A DNA stretch of 64,000 nucleotides from Lepisosteus oculatus (Eukaryota; Chordata; Actinopteri; Semionotiformes; Lepisosteidae), in contig NC_090698.1 in NCBI RefSeq assembly GCF_040954835.1, positions 69,447,284-69,511,283 of the forward strand. The letters are read 5' to 3'. A program made the position numbers and the translations under genes. This document shows, piece by piece, positions 1 to 11,783 of the stretch (position 1 is its first letter; each line of letters begins with the position of its first letter). The notes beneath the pieces were generated by a model. It did not search any database. It was not told where the DNA came from and was given only the letters and a program-made list of their open reading frames with translations.

Positions 1-1940
1 CCCCCTTTTTTTACTTTAAAATCTACGCAAAAAGTGCTTAATGTAATTCCAGTACACGTTTTTCCCCTTTTAAAATAAACAAAGTCTTAACTCATTACAC
101 TCCTGCGTGTGAGTTGAAACTTAACATTTGTTTCCTATTTTTCCTCTCCGTCCCAGATATTTACAGGATGAATCGTTTGTCTCTCATCAGGGCCCAAGAC
201 ACATTTCAAAGGCGTCTGGGGACAAACGGGTGGCGCCTTGAGAGATCAGCGGTGTCTCTGCGCGCAGAGGAGTGGGACCGGGGTTACATGACTGTGCGGA
301 GGACAGAGTCGTTGTGGGGAGAATACTAATGACGAACAGACATGGCAACTTTCCTGAAGGGATGAGAGCAGCGACTAACCCTGTGACTGACTTCTCGGTG
401 CAGTGTTTAGCATTGAAGCCGTACCAGTTCCACAATGCTGAATCTGACGCTTAACTAACATCGAATAAATTAGACTGATAAATCCACTGACAAATATGTG
501 CTGCCTCTACAGATCCTTTATTTCCAAGGGGGAAAAAAAAGACCAAATAATGGAAAAGTCCAAGTCAGCAAAATTTCTAGAGTATTACACTGCAAAGAGC
601 CCAAATAAACGAGTATCCCTCAGACGCCAATAAATTATGGAAGCCCGTTTCCGCCAGGGAGTGAAAAAACAAACGCGCTATGGTATCTCAGAATTGCACT
701 TAGTAACTCAGAATTCCGAATTTATATCTCGCAATTGCGACTTTTTATCTCACATTTGCGACTTCGAAATAGCCCACATTTCATTGTCTGTCCTTTTGGT
801 ATTGTAACGGATCGGGGTTCTAGGGCTTGGGCCCTCGCCACTCCCACCCTACTGATGCTACTCTGCGGTGCCTTGGCTGAGACCACATTAAAAGCCTCGT
901 TTCCTCCGGTGTTTTTACTTCAAAAGTGATGTGTTTTTTGTTCCTCGGCAATGGGAAGGGAGGTTCTCGGAGCCCCCCCACCAGTTCGGGCAGTTCTTGA
1001 CAAGAGAAACGCAACCACACAATCGCAGGAAGAGAAACGCGAATGTAGCCCGTTGCACAATGGGGTGCAATGATACACAAGTTCTTGGCCGGTTCTCCTG
1101 CCTTCTGGGGTGCCATTATACACTACAAACTGTGCAAAGCCTCACCCCCCTTCCCGATCGCACTACACACACACAACACAACACAGGAGCATGCGACTGT
1201 GATCTTCTGCCCTGTCCAAAACCAGTATTACTCTGCTTCGGCTTGAGAATTCCAGCACGCTCTTGCTGTATTGTGTACAGCAAAGTGAGCTGTGTGTGGG
1301 TGGAGGGATCAGTTTTCTGAGAGGGATATCACCCAGCAAAACCGCAGATCCTGCCTTGAGCGAGCTGAACACGCTTCACACCAGGTGCGGGTCTGGTGTC
1401 GTACTCGTCTGGAAGTACACTCCAGAAAGCAACGGGGCGCACAAACTGCGCTCCATCTCGTCCACGAAAAGTACCTGGAGCGGTTTTTGTTAACACTTAA
1501 TGTTTCCGGGTGTCACGCAGTTTGCCGTCAATTCTTTCTTGAGGACGAAGGTCACGTGTCACTACGTTTATTTCAAGAAACAGCTGAATGAGAGCCTCGC
1601 ATCAGTTCCTACTGTATCTAACAGTCTGGATGGGTCGAGTGGCTTCCTCTTGTTAGTACTTGTTCTTATGTTCTCCTGTGCCAGTCCCTTTGAGAATTGT
1701 AAATACTGCCGCCTTATCTGTCCCACGCAACATGTCTGTGGTGTATTTATTTATTAACAAATCACTGGACAGCTGCCTTGCCAGGCAACACAATCAAATG
1801 AATTCACTGTGGCTTCTGAGGGCTGCACAGTTCAGTATTAGAATAAAACGTGTATTGTCCAGGTGTAGACAGTACAGGCTCGGGCTACATCATCAGCTGA
1901 CCGTGACTGGGATGTCTGGTGAAAACTAGTGAAACTTGAG
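1..1940. other. non-coding stretch, nothing recognised
   Basis: I see no supported exon, RNA gene or clear transposon here. The short open frames overlap on both strands and lack protein-like composition or splice context. The part around 800-1,100 is somewhat richer in CpG but has no clear promoter elements. Confidence 0.5.
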
Positions 1941-1947
1941 CCCCCAG

Positions 1948-2176
1948 AGTGGTGTTCAGCGCTGTGCCACACGGTGTGTCGGGCATCTGTGAGCTTCCAG
2001 CAGTATCAGAGAGTAACATCACTCTTCCACCTGCTGCCGTGTCCACTGGAAATGCTGTGGAAGATCTGCAGATTCTAAAAGAAAGGGCTGTGGAAATCTC
2101 TTCAGCTCTAGATCAGCAGAAACAGAAACTGCACTTCCGTGTGTACAACAGCTGGATTAATAGCAAGGTCCATTAA
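1948..2176 (+). CDS. possible terminal exon of an unidentified gene
   Basis: A 75-codon frame follows a C-rich run ending in an AG at 1946-1947 (ccccccag-like acceptor) and ends at a TAA at 2174-2176. The C-terminal half is protein-like and predicted helical (AVEDLQILKERAVEISSALD, then QQKQKLHFRVYNSW), as in a coiled-coil tail. I do not recognise the family. Upstream exons would have to lie at the left edge or outside the window, and no clear polyadenylation signal follows within a few hundred bases. It could be a chance open frame; no function is assigned. Confidence 0.25.
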
Positions 2177-2179
2177 CCA

Positions 2180-3880
2180 ATTCATTCAGACTTTTAAAAT
2201 ATTTTATTGACATTTCTTCATATTACGTCTAATGCTTGTTAGACAGTTTTATAGCTGCATGAGCTGAGATTTGCAGAGACAAACGCAGTGATGTGCTGGT
2301 CATTCAAAGGAGCGTACAGCTCTAAAATAGCATAGACAGTAATAATACAGCGCAAGCAGCAGTAATATAGCATAGGCAGTGATAAGGTATCACAGGCAAC
2401 AACTAATATAGCACAGGCAGCTATAATATAGCATAGTCAGCACTAATATAGCATATTAACAGCTGTAATATTCAATGTTACGTCAGATGGTGTACTGGTC
2501 TTCAATTTGCTTCCAGGTGACCCACGCACCTGGACTTTATTGATGAGAAGCTTAATGTTTCTAGAATGGAATAATACCGACACGAACCTTAATCACACTG
2601 GGAAACGGCACATGCAGTTTGCTTTAAAAACACTGTAAAGAAACAGTTCATGAACAAGTGCTCTCAGTTGGTTTTCATACCTGAAATGATCCTCATAAGA
2701 GCCTTTTAATTTCCCTTTACATGCCTGGGGGTGGTTAGAACATAGAACTGAACATACGTGTATCCAAAATCCTCAAAGGCACTGACGCGTTTCTTCAAGG
2801 AACAGTGAAACATGAACCAGAGGACACACGTGGGAACCATGTAGAAGAACAGAAGGCACTTCTATACCCAAAGGGTTGTGGGGGTCTGGAACAAGCTACC
2901 CAGACTTGTTGTTGAAGCCGATACCCCGGTTTCTCTCTGACGGCTGGATGAGATTTCTGCGATCTGCTACTAACTGCTAAACGGTCCAGAAGGACCTCTC
3001 GTTTATAACCTCGCTTATGTTCTTCCGTGCAATTTCATGAAACATTATCGTCTGGTCGAAAAACTCAATTTTATATTATAATACCATTTCCTAAAATAAC
3101 CAACCGAAGCGTACACTTGCCTCATGTTTTCAAAGCCCCTTGTGCTCCATAATGTTGACTATTCGCCTGTGTGTCACTAGATGTCGTTAAAGACCCAAAA
3201 AACACAGGGCAAGACAGGCTGAGCTGAGCACATTTCAGCTGTTTTCAAGGCTCGTCATCTTGCGTTACTACTTTTTAACACGCCGAACTTAAATCTTTCG
3301 CACAAAGTTTCCATGACGTTTTGTCGTCTTATTGATGGTCTTTTGTTTACTTTCTTAAAACTAAAATTGCAATGTTTCTGCTAAGAAACTTTACATTTAT
3401 CATTCTCAGATTTATGAAATACAGTACTGTGTTGTTCAATTTAACAACTGTGTGTTAATGTAGTGTCGCATTACACGTGATCAAAGTTTTATTGTAAAAG
3501 CGAGCCCTTGTACCATTTAAAATCCTGTAGCAAGAAGGGGCATTACAGTATGCGTCTGAGGTTACGATTTTAGTTATTTGTCTAAGAAATATTTTTAAAC
3601 GTTTAAATTGGTGAATATCATAAACCCGGACAAGGTCGATAACTTTTGCTGGGCGTGTTATTTCAAAATTCCACGGTTTTTTTTCCGTTTGTGGCGTTTA
3701 AAATGTGCAATGCGCGTTGAAGACCAGAGTCCGTTCGGTACGATCCTGGGTTTGGAGACCGGGGAAGCTGAAGCTGGTGTTTCCTGGGGAAGACGCTCGG
3801 AGTGGAATGAGAGGAGGAGAGCGGAGTACGAGGGAGCGGACAGTGAGCGATTGTCGCAGGGTTGGAAGACTAGGTAGGTA
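2180..3880. other. non-coding stretch with one LINE fragment
   Basis: AT-rich DNA. A short imperfect repeat of ataatatagcacaggcag-like units occupies about 2,320-2,460. A CR1-like 3' coding fragment is annotated separately. No exon is seen. About 3,700-3,875 is GC-richer and ends in a good donor-like sequence (aggtaggtaag), so it could hold a noncoding first exon, but nothing downstream supports that. Confidence 0.4.
2809..3025 (+). repeat. CR1-like LINE 3' fragment
   Basis: The frame reads RVVGVWNKLPRLVVEADTPV-like residues followed by a leucine/aspartate-rich tail, the usual end of the second open reading frame of CR1/L2-type fish LINEs. The diagnostic DNA string is ggtctggaacaagctaccca. 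Related pieces occur at 42,955-43,095, 45,995-46,195 and 60,012-60,135. It is truncated and non-functional. Confidence 0.6.
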
Positions 3881-3884
3881 AGTT

Positions 3885-4366
3885 CAAGTTCATTTGTCAT
3901 TCCGGCCATTTACAAGTATACAGTGGAACGAAATATCGTTCCTCCTGGTCCACGGTGCAAATGCAGACGAGAGACTGACATAGACATTGTAGTCAGTCTA
4001 CGCTTTGCATCTGGGCAGGGGCAACATTGACATTGACCTGGTTTTGGACTAAACAGTCAACTCTCTGCTCCATCTGGCTTTCCCGTGTAAACTCTCCCGT
4101 TTACAACCGTTTTGGTGCAATATATGCCAGGGACTTGTGCAATACATTTGTATTGTCCAATACAACTTTTTGTGTACTGTTCTGGTTTGTTCTTTGTATG
4201 TTCTGGACTGTGGGTAACTCTTCTTAGTGCACTTCGGCTGATTGCATTGTACAGTATGTATTGTGTTATTATTGGATCATTCGTTACACTGTGCTGTGTT
4301 GACTGTGTTAAGCTGCTGTTGCACTGCGATTTCCCTCAAGGGATCAACAAAGTATCTATCTATCAC
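3885..4366 (+). repeat. dispersed fish retroelement fragment with tatc-repeat tail
   Basis: The stretch starts with ttcatttgtcattccggcc and a tacagtggaacgaaatatcg block. It ends with atttccctcaagggatcaac followed by tatctatctatc, the tail style of non-LTR elements in fish. The middle is AT-rich and has no open reading frame. The two ends may belong to different elements. Confidence 0.5.
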
Positions 4367-4607
4367 AAAGTGCAAATTACTACTTATACTACTAATACTA
4401 AAATTAATAAATAAGAAACTGAGACAGTGTAAGGAGTAGGAGAAAGAGAGTCCTGCAGCATTCTGGGGCAAAACAGGAGAAGAGTCCGGGAGCGAGGCCA
4501 GCGAGGCCACGGGGTCCAGAATATTCTCCTGGATCAGGACAAGCGGGCTGTGGGGGTCCATTTAGAGCCCCCCGGGCACATGGGAAAGTTTGCTCGGCGT
4601 CAGAATT

Positions 4608-4621
4608 GTTGCCTTGGCAAC
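4608..4621 (+). promoter_or_regulatory. RFX X-box motif (orphan)
   Basis: GTTGCCTTGGCAAC is a perfect 6+2+6 inverted repeat matching the X-box bound by RFX factors. It lies about 1.3 kb upstream of the zinc-finger promoter. Only the motif is seen; occupancy is unknown. Confidence 0.45.
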
Positions 4622-5085
4622 AGTGTCTGAGAAGCACCCACAGATGTTATGTTTTCCCGACCGTGTAGTGGGAAAGGATAAACTCACGGCCTTAACAACC
4701 ATTTTCACAGAAGGTGTTTGTTTGTTTGTCTGTTTGTTTTCCTGATAGAGTTCCGGCTTATCAACAAACGCAAGTTTCTCCAGAGAGATGGGTGCTGAGA
4801 TGTTCTACAAGTTATGTGTTTGCACAGATGTTTGAGAACATCGGCACGTCTGCACGTGAGAGATGGCTCATCCAGCTCACTGGGTTTCTCGCAGTCTTAG
4901 TGGAAAGGACAGAGGCTCCCCTCCTACCGTTTCTTGATGGAAGCCAGGATACCCACTTGGTGAACACAGCTTTGTTTTGCTCACACTCCCACAAACATTG
5001 GTGTGAATAATTACCTCTTGTTTATTTTGTTTCAGTGATGCTTATGCGGCACATTCTGCTGTTTTACAAACTTTATAAGTCATTC

Positions 5086-5490
5086 ACAACATCCAGCAGC
5101 CATATCACCCTGTAACTCCCAGCTGGCAGCTGACTGAAGTTCAGCAGGTGTGAGCCTGGTCGGTACCTGGGAGACTCCTGGGAAAGCTGAGGCTGCTGCT
5201 GGAAGAGGTGCTAGTGGGGCCAGCAGGGGGCGCTCACCCTGCAGTCTGTGTGGGTCCTAATGCCCCAGCAGTGACAGGGAGACTATACTGTAAAAGGGTG
5301 CTGTCCTTTGGGTGAGATATAAAACTGAGGTCCTGACTCTCTGTGGTCATTAAAACTCCCAGGGCGTTTCTGTCCCTTACCAGTCATGGCCTCCTAAACC
5401 CCCCCCCATCTATAAACTGGCTTCATCCCTCTGCTCTCCTTCCCACTGGTAGCTGATGTGGAGTGTGTGCACTATGGCTGCTGTCGCAGC
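5086..5490 (+). repeat. 5S-rRNA-derived SINE, internally deleted
   Basis: The head resembles 5S rRNA (agccatatcaccctg, then cagcaggtgtgagcctggtc and ggtacctgggagactcctgg), including the internal Pol III control region. A body shared with the other copies follows (gtgtgggtcctaatgcccca, actctctgtggtcattaaaa). The distal third has lost about 100 bp relative to the 61.5-kb copy, and the usual agcgctatataa tail is missing. Confidence 0.85.
5220..5233 (+). promoter_or_regulatory. CTCF-type core motif inside the 5S SINE
   Basis: CCAGCAGGGGGCGC matches all 14 positions of the CTCF core (CCASYAGRKGGCRS). It lies in the SINE body just after the 5S-like head. Identical sequence occurs in the copy at 22,022-22,035 (opposite strand) and a one-mismatch version at 61,640-61,653. 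Confidence 0.55.
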
Positions 5491-5879
5491 ATGATTATAA
5501 TTCAGCTGCTAATGTGATAACATTCTGCTTTTCATTTAAAAATCCCCAACCGTGCTGCTGTGAACCAATATGTAAGAATCGACCGGTTTCAAACGGAGGA
5601 GGTATGGAACCCCAAACACAAAAAAGATACGAGAACGTATTACTGTGCACGCCTGAACGTTAGGGGTACGTGTGTTGAATCCCGGATTTCAATATACCCT
5701 AGTTTGATGGGGGTTTTTATGATCACACACTCGTGCTACAGGGCTCAAGAAGACAAGAATAAAAAATTATTTTCCTTGTGAAATACATCCCTCGTGGTCG
5801 TTCTTGCACCTCAAAGAGCAACACGCTTTCTCTGACCCCCGCTCTGTAAGATCTTAATCACGAGCTTGCGGTCCAACGC

Positions 5880-6212
5880 AGCTCGCTCCAACGCTGATTG
5901 GTCGGAAGGGACCAAGTCGCTTCCTAGTTGGAATTTCATTGCCAGCCGCTGATTGGATGTCCTCTCCTTTCGTCACGCAACACCGGCGCGGGATTGGTGC
6001 GTGATTGAGAAGGGGCGTGCCGGCCGCTCTCCTGCCTACTGCGCCTGCGGGCTTTCTGAGGTTTCTCTTAAATGGCTGGTATTGAATAGTGCCCGTTTGG
6101 AGTGGACGAGATTGCGTTTTTAATGCGTTTGTTTGTCAGTCGCCCGAATTGAGCTGACCTGCATTTAAAAAAAAAAAAGTACTCCAAATAAAGACAGTGA
6201 AGGGCGACAGAA
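5880..6212 (+). promoter_or_regulatory. zinc-finger gene promoter and 5'UTR
   Basis: A CpG-rich, TATA-less segment. Three ATTGG elements (reverse CCAAT boxes) occur at about 5,896, 5,951 and 5,992, in gctgattggtcgg, gctgattggatg and gggattggtgcg. A GC-box-like ggggcgtgcc follows at about 6,012 and an NRF1-like tgcgcctgcgg at about 6,040. This composition is typical of a housekeeping promoter, and it immediately precedes the proposed first coding exon. It could also fire in the reverse direction, but no - strand exon is evident to its left. Confidence 0.6.
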
Positions 6213-9200
6213 ATGAAACTGCGACCAAAAAAAGGAAACGGGCCGAAATGTCCGTCTGCCGTGCGAACAGGTGAGATTGTTATCTTTCTTCTTTTTAATG
6301 GAGCCGCAGACTTGAATTTTGTGTGCATTTATGTAAGTTTTTCTGTGGGGATGGCGACACTAAGAGCTTTTATAAACGTTTAAGAAGAGGCTGGCGCTGG
6401 CACGGGTCTTATCAGGAGCGTGAGAGCGGAGCGGTTTTACTGCTGCAGTTAGTAGTGTGATTTTGTGGTGACAGGCTGATTTGTTTTGTTTTTTTTAGGT
6501 CTGATTTGTTTGCATGTAAGAAAATAGCCTGTCTCTACCCCTGTCATGTATGTTTCTACAGTATATTGTTTAGGAAATTAGGTGACTCGCGGTTGGTGGA
6601 GCACTGACGAAGAAGACCAGAAGCAGTAAGATATCCACCTCCCAAACTGGGTGTCTGTAGAACAAAATGCCCAGATGCTGGCATTGAACTTCAGCAGGAG
6701 TTCCTTGGGGTTTCCAGGAGAACTGGATTTCCTTGGAGGTCTCTCATCCTAGGGCGGACCAAGCCTAAATCACAAAAGCTGCTGAAATTGGGCAATGTTT
6801 GTCATTTCCAGCATCTCCAAGCACTTCTGCAGTCAAAGAGAGGTGGCCATGTCCATTATTTTTAAGGAAACCAAGATATTTCAAGGTAGATAGAACCATC
6901 CTAGGACTTTTCTTCAAGTCTTTTATTGACAGCGTCTTTACTGTGTCTCTTGCTGGATTGGAAACATCAGTACCATTGATTGTAAAAGGCTGGGAATGTT
7001 AGTCAGAATAAGTTGCAAATTACTGGTGGCAAATCAGATCGTCTTAAACATCATCTACAAACGGAGGGTGGCAAAGAAAGCAAAGAGTATTCTGCATTGT
7101 GTCTCTCAGCCCCTCTGATGTGTTCACATTCCTCCCATCTCCCAGTCTGGGAGGTGCCCCTGTCTCCCCAGGTGTCATAATACACACAGTTGATCCTTCA
7201 TCCCTGCTGCAATATCTCCTCTCAACAAATCTAGCAATCGTCTTGCTGTCACACTGACCTCTTGGTTGGTAAATGTCGTCTGTCACTGTTATGTTGGGAG
7301 AGCGCTGTAAAATGAATTTCCCCAAATGGAACAGTAAAGCTGGAACTGAATGTACAGGTTAAAACAGCACATTAAAGATAATTAGAAGCTCAATTATAGA
7401 AGTGTCTTTTAAGGCGGGATTGGGAGAACTTACGTGCAAGGTCTTAAATGGGCTGGGAGATCATTCCACAGTCCTGGAGTATCAGAGCTGATAGAACAGT
7501 TTTCCCAGTGTTCGGAGCCGGGAACTGGGAACTGGGAACTGGAAGAAGGCCTGAGTCCAGTGAGAGCAAATGACTTGTAGGTGTGTGGAGAGAGAAGAGT
7601 TCACTGCTGTCAAGCCCTTAAAGCTGAGGAGCAGCTTTCTGAATCTTTCATTTTTGCTCACAGAAGCTGAAACAGATGCTATCTTATTGTGTGTTTTAGT
7701 TTCCAATTCTGAACAAGCTGAGCCTTGTCATGAACACATTTGGACACTCTGGCAAGCACTGCAACCAATTATTAAGCTTGGAAAAGGCGGGAGAATGCTT
7801 CCGATTCCTGTCTCGGACTGGTAGGGATGTGTGAGGTTACCCACGTTGTTGTGAAGATGAGAAAAGGTAATACGAGTGCACACGTGATCTTAACTTTGCA
7901 TCTGAAGCTTAAAACTGCCCCTGGGATTCCTAACCATTTCTGTTCCAGCAATGAGAACGTTTCATTTTGGAAGGAAATAGTTTTCTCAGCAGCAGCAGTG
8001 CAAGAATGTGCACTGGTGATCTTGGGCTTTGGTTTCTTGTCAGTCAGATCCTGGTTTTGTCTGTCAAATGGGGCTTGATGTGAAAATTGACTTGCTTAAG
8101 TGCCCCAGGGTAACACTTCATGAACTCAGGACAGTTGCCTCTTGTTCAGATGGGATGTACAGGAGTATTGTCCCATGTTTTGCAGGTATAAAATGTTTTT
8201 CCTAAGTCTGAGCTGTAGAATAGGCTTCCTTGAATGAGAATAGCATTAAATATATCAGCTGCAGTTGCCCCACAGTGCAATACACAGTATATATAAGAAC
8301 AGAAAAATGAGAAAGTTTGTGGGAAATAAAAGAAGTGGGAGAACAGTTACAGATTCGAATTGTAGTGTATTTGAATAACTTTGTTTGAGAACTAGGCAAC
8401 TATATAACAATTGTTTTCACAAAATATTTGCTCCGTGATTGGAAAATAAGTAGAGGAAATCTGTGCATTTTACAAACTCAACATGTCCCCTGCTTTGGTC
8501 TGTGCTGTGAAGCTGAGCGTAGTCCTGGGTCCGGAGCACAGTGACAGCTCCCTGGAGTGAAAGATGCAGCCGGCGTGGGTGTCTCTCTTGCACCGCCAGC
8601 TCTCCGAGGGCCAGGTGCTGAAATTCAAAGTGCTTAAGCAGCGCAGTATAGTGCTCACTGTGTCCCAGTGCGACAGGCATGGAATCGCTATCTCTGTAAA
8701 GAAAAGAAGCTCGAGAGGAGACAGGAGGTTTGGATCCGGTTAATTAAACACAGAGTGTGAGTTTCTACTACATAAATATTAAAAAATGCTCTTCCAACAC
8801 GCACGTCCTATGTGGAGCCAAAGCAGTATAAAGTGAACATGCACAAATCAGAATTAACATTGCTACTGTCTGCACTGCTACCTGAGACTTAACACATTCA
8901 TAAATAACATTAAAGAAACTCTTAACATCTTTATACAACATCATGAATTCCCATCTTACAAGAAATTACAGGCATCCTGTGCCATCGTCTACAGGTATAA
9001 AGGAAAGGCAGACGGCTTGCAGCATTAGGCCACAATGTTGTTTTTTTTCCCTGTCCTGTAAATAAGAGGAGACTTCTAGTTTGAGTGCTGTTGTTGACCC
9101 TTGTGATTTCACCCAGGAGCGTGACTGAGTGACCGATCCTGTGTGACCACTGTTTGAAAGCAACGTTTCCAGTCTTCTCTGCAGTGTTTCAGATGGGTGG

Positions 9201-11783
9201 AAGAGCTGGTCAGGGGTATTGGGAATAGTTGTGCTCTGAGTCATATGACTCTTATTTGAATTTTCAAGTGGTAATACCTCCTGCAGCAAATAATTCCTTA
9301 CACTTATATAGCGCTTTTCTGGACACTCCACTCAAATCGCTGTCCGGGTAATGGGGATCCCCTCCACCACCACCAGTGTGCAGCCCCACCTGGATGATGC
9401 AACAGCAGCCAGAGTGCGCCAGAATGCTCACCACACACCAGCTATTAGTGGGGAGGAGAACAGACTGATGCCAAACTAATAGGAAAAAAAAAGGTGTGAG
9501 AAATATCTCTTATTGTTCATGTTTTCAGCAGAGCCTGTGCTGTAATAGCGCGGCATTGTGCGGTGTTTCTCTTGCTCATTGCATTGTAGTCCTCCACTGT
9601 CCAGTAGTCAGGTGTGCCGATCTCTCAGGGATCAGTTAGCAGAGCCCTGGAGGGTCTGGGGGGCTGGGGTTGTGGGGTGTCTTGGCTTTGGGATGAGGTC
9701 TACCCCCTCCGAACCTCTGAACCACATCCCTCTCTGCCCTCTTCCCTCTCGCCGCCTGCCCCTTCACAGACGCCAGCAGGGCGCCGCCCGCGGTCCCGGA
9801 GGGCCCTCAGGTCAAGGAGGAGCCTCCTGACCCCGTGGAGATCAAGCAGGAGATGGCGGAGCCCCTGCCTGTCTCGGTGAAGCAGGAGGTGGAGGGGGAA
9901 CCCCAGGAGCCCCGCGCCGCGGCTCGCAGCCGCCCCCGCCCGGCCGCTGCGGCGACGCCCCCTCCTGCCGCCGCCGCCCCCGCGCAGGGGAGCGCTCGCC
10001 CGAAGAGGGCGGCAGCGGGCGCGGGGGGCAGGCACGCATGCCGGGACTGCGACGGCGCTTTCGCGAGCGTGGCGGAGCTGCGGGCCCACCAGCAGGAGGC
10101 GCACGGCGAGCTGCGGCCCTACGCCTGCGGGCAGTGCGGCAAGCGCTTCCGCTACGCCTGCGTGCTGACCAACCACCTGCGCACGCACACCGGCGAGCGG
10201 CCCTTCGCCTGCGACCAGTGCCCCATGCGCTTCACCCAGCTCAGCAGCTGCCGCACCCACCAGCGGCGGCACTCCGGCGAGCGCCCCTTCGGCTGCGCGG
10301 CCTGCGGGCGCGCCTTCTCCCGGCGCAGCGACCTGGGCACGCACGAGCGCACCCACACCGAGGAGCGGCTGCACGGCTGCGCCGAGTGCGGTGAGTCCGG
10401 GGCTGCGGGTTTGCAGGTTCAAATCTGCTGCTGCTGCTGCTGCTGTGCCCTTGAGCAAGGCTTCGCTCCCACCAATGTGAGACGGGTTTTGGTTCAAAGT
10501 GTCAGCGGGATTCATAATAATCTAGTAGATGGTAGATGCTCGGTATGAGCCATGTTGAACCACGGGGAAATTCATGTCGTCGCCAGGCTCTTCGTTCATT
10601 TTTATTTACTGCAGCCTTCAGTCGTGTGCAGTTACCAGGAGCCTTTCAAGTGTCGAGGGCTTAAAATGTTTTTTACGAGCTCCTGATTTTTAGAATACTT
10701 GTGCAGCACTTCTGACTAATATTTATGGGTGGGTAACGAAATATTTTAAGTGTTTTACGTGAGAATGTAATTGCAGACTGCACTAGAAGGGTGTCGAGGT
10801 GCTTTGAACAGACGAGCCCCGCTGGATGAATTCAATGTTGCTGGCTCTGCGGTTCGTGGCCTAACGAACGTTTCCCCCCCCCAGGGAAGAGCTTCCGGCG
10901 GGCGGCGCACCTGCGCTCCCACGCGCTGATCCACACGGGGGAGCTGCCATTCCCCTGCCCGGACTGCGGCAAGCGCTTCCGGCACCTCACCAACCTGCGC
11001 ACCCACCGGCTCATCCACTCGGGCGAGCAGCCCTACCACTGCCCCGACTGCGGCAAGGGCTTCCGCCAGCGGGGCCACCTGAAGCTGCACCGGCGCGTGC
11101 ACACGGGCGAGCGGCCCCACCGCTGCCCCGACTGCGGCAAGGACTTCGGCCGGCTGGTCTACCTGCAGTCCCACCGGCGCGTGCACACGGGCGAGACGCC
11201 CTACTACTGCGGGGACTGCGGCCGCTGCTTCAGCCGGCCGGGCAGCCTGCAGATCCACCGGCTGGTGCACTCGCAGGAGAAGCGCTACCGCTGCGGGCAG
11301 TGCGGGAAGGACTTCCGCCACTACAGCGGGATGAAGGCCCACGAGCGGGTGCACACCGAGGAGCGGCCGTACCGCTGCGGCGAGTGCGGCAAGGCCTTCC
11401 GGGGCTCGGGCGGGCTGCAGATCCACAAGCGCAGCCACACGGGGCTGCGGCCCTACGCCTGCCCGCAGTGCGGCAAGTCCTTCAAGGAGTCCGGCGTGCT
11501 GAAGAACCACCTGCGGCTGCACTCGGGCGAGCTGCCCTACCGCTGCCAGGACTGCGGCAAGCGCTTCCGGCAGCTGGGCTCCTACCGCACCCACCTGCGG
11601 CTGCACAGCGGGGAGAAGCCCTACGCCTGCGCCCACTGCCCCAAGCGCTTCCGCCACTCCAACAGCCTGCAGGCGCACAACAAGATCCACACCGGGGAGG
11701 CCCCTTTCCCCTGCCCCGACTGCGGCCAGCTCTACAAACACATGAGGAGCCTCGTCCTGCACCGCAAGACGCACGCGGCCTGA
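6213..11783 (+). CDS. C2H2 zinc-finger protein, 15 fingers, 525 aa
   Basis: Nuclear DNA-binding protein by family. Proposed coding exons are 6213-6270, 9770-10390 and 10885-11783; phases (1, then 1) join without a break and give 526 codons with stop. Exon 1 supplies 19 basic residues (MKLRPKK...) plus a split Asp. The N-terminal 60 residues hold three psi-K-x-E motifs (VKEE, IKQE, VKQE around Lys35, Lys45, Lys57), likely SUMO sites, then an Ala/Pro-rich linker. Four fingers lie in exon 2. The fifth is split by the intron after its second Cys (GCAECG/KSF), and ten more follow in exon 3. TGERP, SGERP or TEERP-type linkers join most of them. The second and third exons are certain. The first is inferred from phase and the CpG promoter, and another exon between 6.3 and 9.7 kb is possible. 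No KRAB, SCAN or BTB domain is visible. I cannot name an orthologue. Confidence 0.85.
8417..9287 (-). other. two unassigned open blocks inside zinc-finger intron 1
   Basis: On the - strand, a block from about 9,283 to 8,969 follows an acceptor-like ttatttgctgcag and reads about 100 codons (EVLPLENSNKSHMTQSTT...). A second block, about 8,692 to 8,417, follows a strong acceptor (cttttctttacag) and reads about 92 codons (MPVALGHSEHYTALLKHFEF...) to a TGA. Both are protein-like, but no donor joins them in a consistent phase and I recognise no family. On the + strand, 8,563-8,739 also encodes a sensible 59-residue frame (QLSEGQVLKFKVLKQRSIVL) with a possible gtaaag donor at about 8,695, so the 8.5-kb block might instead be an alternative exon of the zinc-finger gene. 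Coding status is unproven on either strand. Confidence 0.25.
9290..9484 (-). repeat. 5S-type SINE, 3' half only
   Basis: Read on the - strand it ends in the shared tail (cactttgagtgg-like, agaaaagcgctatataagtg). The cagccccacctggatgatgc and ccaccaccaccagtgtgcag strings on the + strand match the copies at 21.6 and 62 kb. The 5S-like head and the CTCF-type core are absent. Confidence 0.8.
10395..10465 (+). repeat. tRNA-derived SINE fragment in zinc-finger intron
   Basis: It contains a B-box-like gcaggttcaaatctgctgct, a short (ctg)n run and cccttgagcaaggcttc, the same order as in the copies at 47.3 kb and 55.7 kb. Only the head part is present. It begins right after the splice donor at 10,391. 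Confidence 0.5.
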
